Below are positions 36,767 through 46,342 of a stretch of DNA of 64,000 nt, in pieces. This stretch comes from Bog-532 sp963805255 (GTDB lineage: Bacteria > Actinomycetota > Actinomycetes > Streptosporangiales > Streptosporangiaceae). How positions within the stretch are numbered: the stretch's first letter is position 1; each line of letters begins with the position of its first letter. The DNA lies in contig CAWDTK010000018.1 in assembly GCA_963805255.1 (NCBI GenBank), positions 1 through 64,000 of the forward strand, in the 5' to 3' direction. The notes under the pieces are model-generated. The model was not told the origin of the DNA and did not search any database. It saw only the letters and a program-made list of their open reading frames with translations. Both the position numbers and the translations under genes were made by a program.

Positions 36767-36904
36767 CTAGCCGGGCAACTTCTCAGCGAACTCAAGGAGC
36801 GACTGAAGCTGCTCCGCGCTCAGCTTCGCGGCATCATCGGCCGTGATGGGGCCCGCGCCGCCCGGCTCAGCAGTCGTGTGCCTGGTGCGGCACCGATAGA
36901 GCAT
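36767..36904 (-). CDS. Possible small protein, 45 aa
   Basis: MLYRCRTRHTTAEPGG begins a frame that ends TADDAAKLSAEQLQSLLEFA and EKLPG, a plausible amphipathic helix. Evidence is limited to composition. Confidence 0.25.
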   Translation of the reverse strand: MLYRCRTRHTTAEPGGAGPITADDAAKLSAEQLQSLLEFAEKLPG

Positions 36905-37012
36905 TCCGCGCAGGGCCGAGCGCGACCTCAGCCCAGGACAAGGACATCGGGCACGAAGCGATCGTCTCGATGTCGGTAGGGGCGCGCACAATGGCACCGG
37001 CGTGGATGGCCG

Positions 37013-37112
37013 GAAAAGGCGTTGCATAGCCGGCGTGCCCGGCAACCGGGCCAGCACTGTTTCTCCCGCAGTCCCCGGGGTGTGACCGCGCCCCCGGCCG
37101 GTGGCCCCGAAG
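37013..37112 (+). repeat. Dispersed intergenic repeat, copy 1 (about 100 bp)
   Basis: Closely similar, with scattered mismatches and small gaps, to 49882-49976. Shared blocks include GAAAAGGCGT/GAAAGGCGT, CCGGCAACC, GTTTCTCC and CCCCGAAGC. Both copies are in the same orientation in non-coding DNA. Confidence 0.7.
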
Positions 37113-37145
37113 CTCTCGGCTCTTTCGCCCCCGGTGACACGTTCC

Positions 37146-37496
37146 TTACCGGCGCCCCTTCTTGGCCGCGATGGCCTGGGCCACCGTCTGGTGGATGCCG
37201 AAGGCCTTCGTCAGCCCGGTGGTCCGGAAGATCTTCAGTAAACGCGCCTGCGTGCAGACCAGATCCAGCGAGCCGTCGCGCGCCCGCACCCGCTTCAGGG
37301 CCCCTACCAGCACCCCGAGGCCGGTGGAGTCGAGGAACTTCACCTTCTCCAGGTTCACGATGAGCTGGCAGTTGTCCTTGCTGGCCAGAGCGGTGAGCAG
37401 CTCACGCAGCCGCGGCGCGGTATAGATATCGATCTCGCCCTCGACGTCGATGACCTCGATGCCGTCTTTGCTGTAGTGACCCAGCTTCAGCTCCAC
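37146..37496 (-). CDS. STAS-domain anti-sigma factor antagonist (BldG-like)
   Basis: A 116-residue STAS protein: IEVIDVEGEIDIYTAPRLRE, the phosphorylation loop VKFLDSTGLGVLVGALKRVR (Ser in DST), and ILKIFRTTGL-like KIFRTTGLTKAFGIHQTV. Pattern and length match BldG, which releases a sigma factor by binding its anti-sigma kinase. No partner kinase (RsbW/ApgA) is adjacent. Confidence 0.9.
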   Translation of the reverse strand: MELKLGHYSKDGIEVIDVEGEIDIYTAPRLRELLTALASKDNCQLIVNLEKVKFLDSTGLGVLVGALKRVRARDGSLDLVCTQARLLKIFRTTGLTKAFGIHQTVAQAIAAKKGRR

Positions 37497-37803
37497 GAAT
37501 CCTCCCGCGGCCTGCAGGGCGTCCTCTCAGTCCATCCCGGCGAATGGGCCGGCGTAGCCAGAGCCAAGGCGTGATCTTCTGCCGCATTCAGCCACGCTCC
37601 GTTATCATGTCTATACGAAATCATGCCATCGGGCATCCCCCAGCGGATGGCATACGGAAAACCTGCGCGGCGATCACGCCAGTCACCCCAGCCGGGGGGT
37701 CCCGGGCCAGGCCGTGGCGGCAAGAACGGCGCCGCCGGGCAGTTCACCGCGCGGCCTGGTCATCAGGCGCCTGGCCCGGCTGGTGCCGGCGGCGGCCCGG
37801 TCG
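37497..37803. other. Intergenic region
   Basis: Nothing supported here beyond the start region of the STAS gene. Confidence 0.5.
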
Positions 37804-38467
37804 TTAGGAGGGCATGTCCGGGGCGAAGAACAGCCCGACCAGGGTGCCGTCGGGCCGGGTCACCACCACCCGGGTCACTTCGGCATGGCCCATCCGGTGC
37901 GCCAGCGCCGCGGCGCCCTCGCTGGGCCGCACCGTGGGACACGCCGAACCGCATCACCGTCCCCGCCTCAGCCTCCCCGGCGGCGGACGTCAGGGCGTCC
38001 CGGTAGGCGGCGCCCATGACCACCCCCGCCTGGTTGAGTATCAGGACTGGCCCGAATCCCTGCGCGTCCAGCAGCCGCAGCGCCTCGGCGGCCGGGGTGT
38101 CCTCGGCGGCGGTGGCCACGCCGCGGCGGGTGAACATCCCTGCCAGCTGGGCCGTGCCCTCAAACGGCAGGTCGGCAGCCAGCCAGTCGCTCTTGCCGGC
38201 GACGTAGTCATACACGGGTGCGAACCCGGCAGCTTCGAGCCGCCACGCGGCTCGTGGGCTCATGTCTCAAAGCGAGTCGTGGCAGTACACGATGACCGGC
38301 CGGGACCGGTCCAGCTGCCCGGTCCTGGCGTCCAGCTCCTTCAGCGGCAGGCTCACCGCGCCGGGCAGGTGCGCCCAGTCATACTCGTCGGCGGGCAGCA
38401 CCTCGATCAGCTGAGCCTGCTGGCTGATCAGCGTCCGCAGCCCATCGCGCCCGATCCCGGTCGGCAT
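37804..38467 (-). pseudogene. Rhodanese plus CBS-type protein with in-frame UGA and a later frameshift
   Basis: AGGAGG stands before ATG 38467. The rhodanese part reads IEVLPADEYDWAHLPGAVSL, then VIVYCHDSL, a TGA codon, and DMSPRAAWRLEAAGFAPVYD in the same frame. Homologues have a Cys codon where the TGA stands. The CBS-like part follows (AEALRLLDAQGFGPVLILNQ, GVVMGAAYRD). At about 37930 the frame shifts and the true tail is HRMGHAEVTRVVVTRPDG, stop 37804. The second lesion makes simple decay the likeliest reading. Confidence 0.75.
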
Positions 38468-38529
38468 GACGATCCTCCTGATCCCGGCCACCCGCCGCGC
38501 CTGGCGGCTGGCCGGTAGATACCCGGTAG

Positions 38530-38790
38530 CCGGTGACATCCTCCCCCTCTGCCAAAGGCGGGGGCACTTGCCTGAGTGGCCGTCCGGCCCCGGCCGGCGC
38601 GCGGCTGCGGGCGCGGCGCAGGCCCGCTGTGATGGCGGACGTACTGGGCGGCAATGGCCAGGGCCACGGCGAGCGCCAGCCCGAGACCGCCCCAGGCCAG
38701 TGTCCCGGCCGCGGCCAGGCCGGCGGCCAGCAGCGGCAGGCCGCAGCAGGCCAGGGGTGCCAGCAGCAGCCACAGCCAGCCGGGCCCTTG
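38530..38790 (-). pseudogene. Small membrane protein fragment with a Cys-Cys motif
   Basis: WLWLLLAPLACCGLPLLAAG and TLAWGGLGLALAVALAIAAQ form two hydrophobic segments followed by a His/Arg-rich tail. The CC pair near a membrane segment recalls small mercury or metal-handling membrane proteins. No start codon is placed correctly, and the 5' side abuts an opposite-strand fragment, so it is probably truncated. Confidence 0.4.
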
Positions 38791-38809
38791 GCGATCCCCG
38801 CTGCGGCCG

Positions 38810-39048
38810 GCATCCTGGCCGCGCCGGGCAGCGCGGTCGTCTGGTACGAAGCCGACGAGCTGGACCCGGTCCCGCACACCGGATGGAGCGTGATCGCGAC
38901 TGGGATGGCCCGGCTAGTCCGCGAACCCGCCGCGATCACCCGCTACCAGCAGCTGCTGGAGGCGTGGGCGGCCGGCCAGATGCACTACGTCATCTCTATC
39001 AGACCCCAGATCATCACCGGGATCCGCCTTGTCGGCTGGTGCCGCTGA
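38810..39048 (+). pseudogene. Pyridoxamine-phosphate-oxidase-like (PPOX) protein, C-terminal fragment
   Basis: GSAVVWYEADELDPVPHTGW, SVIATGMARLVREPAAITRY and MHYVISIRPQIITGIRLVGW match the C-terminal half of PPOX-like flavin-binding split-barrel proteins. The N-terminal half is missing. Confidence 0.65.
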
Positions 39049-39527
39049 CAATCTCATATCCCCGGACCGCCGCAGCCACCCGCCCCTTTCCGTGCGGCCA
39101 TTCCTCAGCCCCATGCCCGGCGGAAGAGGACCTACCCGTCAGTTACGTTGCCCCTGGTGACGCGGACGCGAGTGGAGGGTCCGCCGTGAGTTCAGCCTGG
39201 CTGAAGGTTCCGCACCGGGAACCCGCGGTTGTCCGGGAGCTGGCCGCTGGATCAGCGTCGGTTCGTGGCGGGGTACGTCGTGCTGGTGGGGACGTGAGTC
39301 AGTCGCGCCGGGCTGGGCCTGGCCTGCCGCTTCGGGGACCCGCGATGCGATTGGCCTGCGGAACGCTGTCAATGAGGAGGCCGACCGGCGCCTTGCCAGC
39401 ACACGGTGGCCCGTAGCGAGGCCTCCGCGAGAACTCCGCATAGCTGATCGGGGCGTGACGGTCAGTGGCTTGTGGCTGCCACGTAGCGTGGCTGCCAGGC
39501 AACAACGCTGGTGAGGAGGCTGAGTGG
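39049..39527. other. Region without a recognisable gene
   Basis: No family seen on either strand. The last 20 bp contain the GAGGAGG ribosome site of the channel gene. Confidence 0.45.
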
Positions 39528-39871
39528 ATGAGACCGCGGTCACGGGTCCCCCGTGGCGTGCTGGTCGCCACCGGGGCGGTTGTGCTGGTCGTCGCCGGGA
39601 TTGCGGGCTACCTGAGCTTTGGCTATTCGCTGTGGGTGGCGGTGGCCATGACCCTGCTGACACTGACCACAGTCGGGTTCGCGCCCGGCAGTCATCTGTC
39701 AACTGGTGTGCTGGTTTTCACCGCCGGGCTGGCCTTCCTCGGCGTCGGCCTGTTCTTCGTCATCCTGGGCCTGGCCGCGACCGCGATCGTGGAAGGCCGG
39801 GTGAGCCTGTTTTCGCGGAGCCGCCGGATGCGCCGGCGCCTTGATGAACTCCGCGGGCACTTCATCGAAAA
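39528..39871 (+). pseudogene. Two-helix potassium channel, truncated at its RCK domain
   Basis: From ATG 39528 (GAGGAGG upstream) the sequence has a first membrane helix (GVLVATGAVVLVVAGIAGYL), a pore helix and filter MTLLTLTTVGFAPG, and a second helix (GLAFLGVGLFFVILGLAATA). Then RRRLDELRGHFI appears; in intact channels GHFI is followed by VCGYGRVG, the start of the cytosolic RCK/TrkA-N domain. Instead the frame passes straight into an IS701 transposase. The selectivity filter TTVGF is K+-type. The channel is expected to lack gating control, if made at all. Confidence 0.75.
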
Positions 39872-40812
39872 GACCGGGCACGCGCTGATCGGCGCCCGCC
39901 AGTGGATACCCCGCGAGCACCTCGACGATCCGGTGAAGTCCCTGCTCATGGGCCTGCCGGCGGACCTTGAGTTCCGCACCAAGGGACAGCTGGCCACCGG
40001 CATCTGCGCCAGCGCGTACGCCGACGGCATCCGCTTCGATTTCGCCTGCGGCGACGAGGTCTACGGCAACTGCACCCAGCTGCGGGAGTTCTTCGAGACC
40101 CGCGGCCAGGCGTACGTGCTGCGCGTGCCGCCGGACTTCACCCTCACCCTGGCCGCGGGCACGAAGCTGACCTGCGCGGAAGCGGTCAAGGCGCTGCTGA
40201 AGCAGCAGCGGCGCTGGGAGGTCCGCTCCGCCGGCGGCGGCGCCAAAGGCGAGCGCTGGTATGCCTGGGCGTGGATCGCCACCGCCTCCCCGCGCCATCA
40301 CCTGCTGGTCCGCCGCCACATCAAGACCGGCGAGCTGGCCTTCCATTACTGCCACGTGCCCGAAGGGCAGCTGCTGACCAAGACCCGGCTGATCCGCGCC
40401 GCTGGGCTCAGATGGCCAGTAGAAGAAGATTTCGAATTCGGCAAGGCCTGCTTCGGGCTTGACCAGCGCCAGACCCGGCTCCACACCGCGATCCTCCGCC
40501 ACGCCGTACTCGTCATGGCCGCCCTGGCGATCTGCGCCGTCACCGCCGCCCAGGTCAAAGATCGCACCGATACCCAGGCGCCACCCCCGGTCAGGCCCGA
40601 TCAGCCGCCACCGCCAGAACCCGGCATGATCCCGCTGACCATCCCGGAGATCAAGCGGCTCCTCGCCGCCCTCACCACCCGGCCCCTGCCCCCCTGCCCC
40701 GTGGCACGTCACCCACTGGGACACATGGACCCGCCGCCACCAGGCCCGCTCACGATGGTTCCACAAACGCGCCAGACTCGCCCGCGACGCCGAAATTGCC
40801 CTGGTCAGCTAG
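39872..40812 (+). pseudogene. IS701-family transposase, C-terminal part, fused in frame to the channel
   Basis: TGHALIGARQWIPREHLDDP, IRFDFACGDEVYGNCTQLRE, AGLRWPVEEDFEFGKACFGL and LHTAILRHAVLVMAALAICA are signature IS701 (DDE-5) segments, including the second Asp region and the Glu. The N-terminal third with the first Asp is missing. Near 40695, in a C-rich run, the frame slips; the true tail (THWDTWTRRHQARSRWFHK) ends at 40812. This is a 5'-truncated IS remnant. Confidence 0.85.
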
Positions 40813-40987
40813 CGGAATGCGGCTGCCGTACCAGGCGGAGCCGGTTTTCAATGACGCGCCCGGGGCGACCCCGAGCCTTCAGGGTGCCCAGTACGAGCAG
40901 CAGGGACAGTAGCGTGCCCCGGCTTTTACCGCCGAGGGCAATGTCTCTGGCTACCAGTCCAACGGTCCCGAAGTCCGGGCGGCACCA

Positions 40988-41068
40988 TCCGGCCGTGCCA
41001 GGCCACATCTTGCGGCAACCCCACGTTCACCGAAAGCAAGCTGCCAACACGCCGGTCGTGATCACCAG
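40988..41068 (-). pseudogene. MOSC-protein N-terminal fragment (paralogue of the gene at 21915-23690)
   Basis: RRVGSLLSVNVGLPQDVAWH matches the start of the MOSC fusion protein (RPVGRLMSVNVGLPQDVAWH) with few changes, and DNA identity is high. Only about 27 codons remain. Confidence 0.7.
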
Positions 41069-41183
41069 TTGCGCTTCTCGCCGCTGCAGCTGTCCACGCT
41101 GCGCCAGGTGACAGGCGATTCTGTCTGGCCCATGCGCCATCCCGGTCCCAGCACAGCAGACAGTACGCAGCTTGAGTCTTTGT

Positions 41184-42209
41184 CTAGCTGCTAGCAGGCG
41201 TGAGGACGCCCCGGAACCGCATCGCCCCGGCGAGCATCTTGTCGAAGGCTTGCGGCGCGTCCTCGAGCGACGCCTGTTCGGTGATGGCCCGGACCCCGGA
41301 CTGTGCGGCGAACCGCAGCGTTTCCTCTACCTCGCGCGACGTGCCGCTGGCATGGCCGCGCAGCGTCTTCTGCCCGGTAATCAGCTGAACGGGGCTGACT
41401 TCGATCGTGTCGGGGGAGACGCCGATGACGACCAGCTCGCCGCGGGCACGCAGGCCATCGATAGCCGCCGTCATCGCCGTCGGCTGGGACACCAGCGCCA
41501 GGACAACCTTGGCGCCGCCGAGCGCTTGCAGCGCCGCGGACACGTCTTGCGCGGTGCTGTCGATGTAGTGGCGCGCGCCAAGCTGCCGGGCGGTCGCTTG
41601 CTTGTCGCCGCCGCGGTCGATGGCGACGGTGTCGAAGCCCATCTTGCTGGCGAACTGGACCGCCAGATGCCCCAGTCCGCCCAGCCCGAGGATCGCGACC
41701 AGGTCGCCGGGCCAGGCCGAGGCGCGGCGCAGCGCATTGAACACGGTCACACCGGCGCAGCCCATCGGGGCGGCCTCGGCGAAGGTCAGCTCGCCGGGGA
41801 TACGGGCCAGCGCGCTGACCGGCACCACGGTCGACTCGGCGTACCCGCCCGGATAGGCCAGCCCGGGCACCTGCAGGTTCACGCAGTTGATCGCGTCACC
41901 CTCGCGGCAGGCCGGACAGCGGCCGTCGTTGCCGCCGAACCAGCCCACGGCCACCCGGTCGCCGGGTTCCCAGCCCTCAACACCGTCGCCGAGCATGTCA
42001 ATGCGGCCGGCGATCTCGTGACCGGGAGTAAGCGGGAACGGTCCCTCGCCGAACACGCCTTGCACCATGCTGGCGTCCGAGCCGCAGATGCCGCACGCCT
42101 CGACCGCGATTCGGACCTGCCCGCGGCCGGGGCTGGGTTGCGGGAGGTCAACGACACGCAGCGGCGCATTGACCTGGCTGACCTGAACGCCGCGGATCGT
42201 GCTGGTCAT
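41184..42209 (-). CDS. Zinc-dependent alcohol dehydrogenase (MDR family)
   Basis: 341 residues. Catalytic zinc ligands lie in VEACGICGSDASMV and LTPGHEIAGRI; the NAD(P) loop is LVAILGLGGLGHLAVQFASK. The structural zinc lobe reads GNDGRCPACREGDAINC, with three of the usual four Cys (Asn or Gly in the first place). Cofactor choice and substrate are not determined; it resembles broad-range alcohol/aldehyde reductases. AAGGAGAT precedes the ATG. The gene looks complete. Confidence 0.9.
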   Translation of the reverse strand: MTSTIRGVQVSQVNAPLRVVDLPQPSPGRGQVRIAVEACGICGSDASMVQGVFGEGPFPLTPGHEIAGRIDMLGDGVEGWEPGDRVAVGWFGGNDGRCPACREGDAINCVNLQVPGLAYPGGYAESTVVPVSALARIPGELTFAEAAPMGCAGVTVFNALRRASAWPGDLVAILGLGGLGHLAVQFASKMGFDTVAIDRGGDKQATARQLGARHYIDSTAQDVSAALQALGGAKVVLALVSQPTAMTAAIDGLRARGELVVIGVSPDTIEVSPVQLITGQKTLRGHASGTSREVEETLRFAAQSGVRAITEQASLEDAPQAFDKMLAGAMRFRGVLTPASS

Positions 42210-43749
42210 GGGCGGATCTCCTTAGGTCAGTTAAGAAGCCGGCGAAGACTCACAGTGCCCAATCCTCCGGTACGGGCATGCCGTCGGTTTGCCCGGGGGC
42301 GGGGTAGCAGGTGTATTCGCGGGCGTCGCCGCCATAGACCGTGGCCGGGTCCCGCTCGGTTCCCGCCGCGCCGATCCGCCGCCCCTGCACAAGGTCCGGG
42401 GTTGGCATGAACAGCCGGCCAACCGAGGCCAGCGGATCCGCGAGGTCCTGATCGGGAACGCGGCGCGCGGCCTGCGATCGGCGGGCCGCTGGACGATGCC
42501 GGGTTTGATCCCGCGACGCTCGTGTAAGGCCCGGCACTAACCCCACCAGCGCGTCCAGCGCGCTTTGCGACCCGGCAGATGTGCACCACCGTTAGCGGTC
42601 CACATGCTGGCAGCGCGCACGCGGCTGGCTTCGGGTCGCCTTCGGCGAGTCTCGGCGGCCAGTTTGCCGGCGTCACGCCGCTGGATAGCGGCGGCGAAAG
42701 CCAGGCCGAGCAGGACAAGCAGGAGAAGCCGGAGGAGGAAGAGCCCGAGGAGGGCCAGCCGGAGGCGGGCGGAGGGGACAGTAGCGGCTGGCAGTCCCGG
42801 GCAGCCGAAGAGCCTGCTGGTCCCTCGCCTGCGTATGGCGGAGCAGCCTGGAATGGCGGTGGGGCCAACCGGTATCAGGACAGCGTGAGCGGTGCGCAGT
42901 TCCGGCCGGAAATCGCGGCTGGCCCGAAGATCATCGAAGGTTCGGTGATCAGCGACCTTCCCGCGATCGAGCCTTATCATTAGCATTAGCGGCAGGAACA
43001 GTAATAGTCCCTGGCAGGCCGGGCGAGGGCAGTAGTCACGCGGCGTTGGATCGCGCCGTCGCTGACGACGACCTGCGGCGTGAAATCGAGGCCCGGGCAT
43101 GTGCACCAGGTCTATTTTCCCACTGTGCTGGTAGGGAAGCTACATCTGGGCATGGCCCTGGTCGTCAAGCTTCGTTCCTCGCGCTGCTGGTTTTGTCCTG
43201 GTCGTCTCGTGGTGCGGTGAGCGTCCCCGGCTCGCGCATCAGCCGGTCCAGGTCCCGGAGCTCACGGAGGCGCTCGAGGAGACGTTCGCGGTGCCGGTCG
43301 GACAGCGGGACGCGGCGCCAGCTGGTGTGCTGACGCCGCGTTTCTGATCGGCGGCTAGGCTCCGGCTTCCGCCTCGGCCTCATGGCGGGAGGCTTCAGTC
43401 AGTGCGGCGAACACACGCCTGCTGCTCGCCCCCGGCCCCGCTACGATCGACCGGTGCGACCGTCTCCGACGCCCAATACTCACGGAGGCTCGCGATCAAG
43501 TGCCCGTCGGACTTGAGCATTCTGACGGCTGCGGGGGTCGAGCTGGCGTGCCCCGTCTCACCGGCCCGCCGTGATGAGGTAGCCAGGGAGCGCCTGGCCG
43601 CGGAGCGGGCCTGGTAACCGTCGTCAAGACCCAGAGGCATACCGCGTCGGTCGCCGCCGCTGCACGGCATGCCGGACGGACGACGCCCCGCATCGAAGAC
43701 GCGCTGGCCGAGTACCTCGACGCCCGCGGTTTCTGAGAAAGGAGGATCG
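42210..43749. other. 1.5-kb region without an identified gene
   Basis: Several frames are open. Minus 42250-42546 ends with FMPTPDLVQGRRIGAAGTER and YGGDAREYTCYPAPGQTDGM, which reads like real protein, possibly a fragment. Plus 42579-42983 is acidic and low-complexity, opposite a minus frame with a Leu-rich stretch. Minus 43165-43383 is Arg-rich and coiled. None matches a family I know. Confidence 0.35.
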
Positions 43750-43971
43750 GTGAAGTTCATCCACGCGGACCACAGCCTCGATCTCGACGGCATGACCGTC
43801 ACTACCGGGGTCACCGGCGAAGGCGATGTCTGGATCAATGACCTCTTCCGGCTCAGCCCGGATATGGCCCTCGCCTTGTCCGCCAAGCTGGCAGAGAACG
43901 CCGCGATAGCGCGGAAGCAGGCCGGGCTCGATGCCATGGCGCCACTAACAGTAAGCACGAATGACCAATAG
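43750..43971 (+). CDS. Small hypothetical protein, 73 aa
   Basis: GAAAGGAGGATCG directly precedes GTG 43750, one of the best ribosome sites in the window. The product (KFIHADHSLDLDGMTVTTGV, then NDLFRLSPDMALALSAKLAE) looks like a compact soluble protein with a beta part and a helix. Family unknown. Confidence 0.55.
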   Translation: MKFIHADHSLDLDGMTVTTGVTGEGDVWINDLFRLSPDMALALSAKLAENAAIARKQAGLDAMAPLTVSTNDQ

Positions 43972-44086
43972 TTAGCAGGCCACCACTGCGGGCGGACGCA
44001 GCAGCGGCCCTAGGCCAAGCGATCTGCAAAAGAGATCGCGACCACGAGTAAGACGGTAGACCAGACCCGCGCAGTATCCGCATCGG

Positions 44087-44917
44087 TTATCCGCTGCCCG
44101 TCCTGCGCCAGCCACCTTCACCGGTGCCCCAGTTGCGGCTGTCTGCGGGTCCGGCCGCGGCGGTGATCTTGCCGTCCGGACCGGGCAGCCAGAGCCAAGC
44201 GCGGCGTGGCCGTACCAGCGCGCCGCGTCCCTCGGCGGTCACCTCGGCGCGGCGGGCGCGCAGCCGCCCGTACCCGTCGCCGATGCCGGCCCATTGCTGC
44301 CGGGTGACGTGCAGCCGGACCGGGGCGCCGTCCCACGTCACGGCCACGATGAGCGCTGCGCCGCTTCTGCGTACGGCGGTCTCCAGGCGCCGCCCGGCCT
44401 GGGCAGGGGCACGCCCGGGCGGCCGCAGGAGCACGACCTCGCAGGCATCCAGCATGGTCGCGGCCACTTCCGGCCATTGCGGGCCCGGCTCGGGGACGAG
44501 CATCATGCGGCCCGGTTCGGCACCGGCCTCCGCCGCGGCGACGATTCCGAGGTGAGGCATCCCGGCTACGCCGCACCACATGCCCGCCTGTGAGGAGCCC
44601 GCGATCAGTGCAAGGCATAGCGCCCCGGCGGATTCCACCGTCACGACAGAGCCTTTGGCCAGGCCGCCACCGGGCAGCAGCGGTGCCAGTGCCGGTAGCA
44701 CTGGCAGCACGTCGTAGGGGGCCTGCTGCGGGACGCCCGCCGTGATTCCCTCGGGCTCCGTCTCCCGGCCCGGGCGGCTGCCGCCGGTGACGGCGAGCAG
44801 GATGTGCGATGGGGACCGGATCTCCGTCACCTGGTAGCCGTCGTTTTCCATGCGGCCGCGCAGTATCCGCACGGGGCCCCAGCCGTAATCGCACGGGAGT
44901 TCAATGCATGCCCGCAT
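44087..44917 (-). CDS. RecA-fold ImuA'-like protein
   Basis: The core resembles the actinobacterial RecA-like proteins found beside translesion polymerases: LPALAPLLPGGGLAKGSVVT, LALIAGSSQAGMWCGVAGMP, GRMMLVPEPGPQWPEVAATM and VEVTAEGRG-type C-terminus (AEVTAEGRGALVRPRRAWL). The P-loop is degenerate (GGGLAKGS). Candidate starts are ATG 44917 and ATG 44851; a LexA-like palindrome at 44922-44937 argues against a start further upstream. No imuB or dnaE2 is found within the window, so the gene is an orphan here. Confidence 0.7.
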   Translation of the reverse strand: MRACIELPCDYGWGPVRILRGRMENDGYQVTEIRSPSHILLAVTGGSRPGRETEPEGITAGVPQQAPYDVLPVLPALAPLLPGGGLAKGSVVTVESAGALCLALIAGSSQAGMWCGVAGMPHLGIVAAAEAGAEPGRMMLVPEPGPQWPEVAATMLDACEVVLLRPPGRAPAQAGRRLETAVRRSGAALIVAVTWDGAPVRLHVTRQQWAGIGDGYGRLRARRAEVTAEGRGALVRPRRAWLWLPGPDGKITAAAGPADSRNWGTGEGGWRRTGSG

Positions 44918-44921
44918 ATTT

Positions 44922-44937
44922 TCGATCATAGATTCGA
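44922..44937 (-). promoter_or_regulatory. Possible LexA (SOS) box before the ImuA'-like gene
   Basis: TCGATC-ATAG-ATTCGA matches ten of the twelve defined positions of the actinobacterial SOS box TCGAAC-N4-GTTCGA. It is a few bases upstream of ATG 44917. ImuA'-type genes are commonly damage-inducible, which raises the plausibility. Confidence 0.45.
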
Positions 44938-45157
44938 TTGACCCGGAATGGGACAACGCGATCCTCGCGGCCTGCGAAACGGTCCTTCCCAGTGCCCCCT
45001 GCTGGTTCCTTACTTCTGCCCCGCCAGGACGGGTCAGGCCGCCCCGGGGGAGCGATAACCCCGCGACCACAGGCACTAGGTTCTGCGCGTCTGCCCGTAA
45101 TCCGGATTTCACACTCAGCGTCATCCGGATTTCACGCTCAGCCCCGAGCATGGGCAG

Positions 45158-45877
45158 ATGGACAACAGCAACGGAACCTGGCTGACATCGGTACAGATCA
45201 CCACCGAGCCCGGCGGCGCGCGCACGTTCGAGCCTGCCGAGCAGGGGCAGGTGACCGACCGCTACACCAAAGCAATCGAGCAACTCGGCTCGGACAAGCT
45301 CGATGTGCGAATCGGCGGCATCTACGCCCTCGAACGGGTCGCCCGCGACTCCGCAAGAGACCACCCGGCCGTGATAGAGGTCCTGGCGGCGTTCATCCGC
45401 GAGCACTCACACGAGCGGTGGCCGCCATCAGATCCCGACGGCCGGGAGCAGGCACGACGGGCGCGGCCCGACGTTCAAGCCACCGTCACCGTGGTGGGGC
45501 GCCGGGATGCAAAACGCGACATAGAACGAATTAACCTCAGCGGCGCGAACCTCTTCGTCGCGCACCTCCGCGGCGCGGACCTCACCGGCGCGAACCTCTA
45601 CAGCGCGGACCTCACCGGCGCGGACCTCACCGGCGCGGACCTCAACAGCGCGGACCTCACCCGCGCGGACCTCACCCGCGCGGACCTCACCCGCGCGGAC
45701 CTCACCGGCGCGCACCTCCACGGCGCGATCCTCACCGGCGCGAACCTCACCGACGCCAGGTGGCCCGACGCCAGGTGGCCCAGAGATGCGCCAGTTCCGG
45801 TGGGCTGGAAACTAGACACCGGCTCCGGCCGACTGGAGAGAGCAGGCACTGGCCCTGGACCAACAGAGGCGAATTAG
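45158..45877 (+). CDS. Pentapeptide-repeat protein
   Basis: 239 residues. The N-terminal part (GQVTDRYTKAIEQLGSDKLD, VRIGGIYALERVARDSARDH) is the conserved module found before many actinobacterial pentapeptide domains. Residues about 126-205 are A(D/N)LxX repeats, roughly 14 units (ANLFV AHLRG ADLTG and so on), predicted to form a right-handed beta helix. Homologues often have membrane helices at the N-terminus; here only a short hydrophilic leader is present, so the 5' end may be trimmed. DNA shows a matching 15-bp periodicity. Confidence 0.85.
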   Translation: MDNSNGTWLTSVQITTEPGGARTFEPAEQGQVTDRYTKAIEQLGSDKLDVRIGGIYALERVARDSARDHPAVIEVLAAFIREHSHERWPPSDPDGREQARRARPDVQATVTVVGRRDAKRDIERINLSGANLFVAHLRGADLTGANLYSADLTGADLTGADLNSADLTRADLTRADLTRADLTGAHLHGAILTGANLTDARWPDARWPRDAPVPVGWKLDTGSGRLERAGTGPGPTEAN

Positions 45878-46058
45878 CTTCCGTATGTTCACCCGCAGGG
45901 CTGCGTATCCGCTGACGGTCGGCCAGCGATGCGTGCCACAACCTGTCCGGCCTGGGCGCGCATGCCCGCCGCCCGCTGCTCACTCCCCGGTGTTTCGGCG
46001 TGGCGTCCGGCGCGCTGGCGCCGTGGTGCCAGTCTTGGCTCCTTCGGCGCGCAGCACA

Positions 46059-46301
46059 TTAGTTAGCGCGCGCTTGGTCGAGTTCGCGCTCGGCACGCTC
46101 GGCCCGGGCCCGCTGGTCGGCCCGCGCTTCTTCTAGCGCCGCGGCGCGCGCCTCAGCGGCGGTCTCGATGCGGGCCAGCTCGGCGGCGTGCTCACGGTCC
46201 CGCCGGGCCAGCTCCGCCTCAGCCGCCTGAATACGGGCCTCCATGGCCTCGCGGAGCTCGTGCCGCTCGCGCGCGGCGTCAGCCCGCGCCTGGTCGAGCA
46301 T
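46059..46301 (-). CDS. Coiled-coil protein or fragment, 80 aa
   Basis: A continuous Ala/Glu/Arg heptad pattern (AREAMEARIQAAEAELARRD-like). Similar in composition to the coiled-coil passenger of the IS21 element, but the short length suggests a C-terminal remnant. No HTH is seen. Confidence 0.4.
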   Translation of the reverse strand: MLDQARADAARERHELREAMEARIQAAEAELARRDREHAAELARIETAAEARAAALEEARADQRARAERAERELDQARAN

Positions 46302-46342
46302 GCGGCCGCCTTCCTCATGGGCCCGGCGCCATCGCCGACGTC

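Noticed and set aside
45538..45760. Fifteen-base periodic repeats
   Set aside because: These are codon-level repeats of the pentapeptide domain, not an independent DNA repeat or array.
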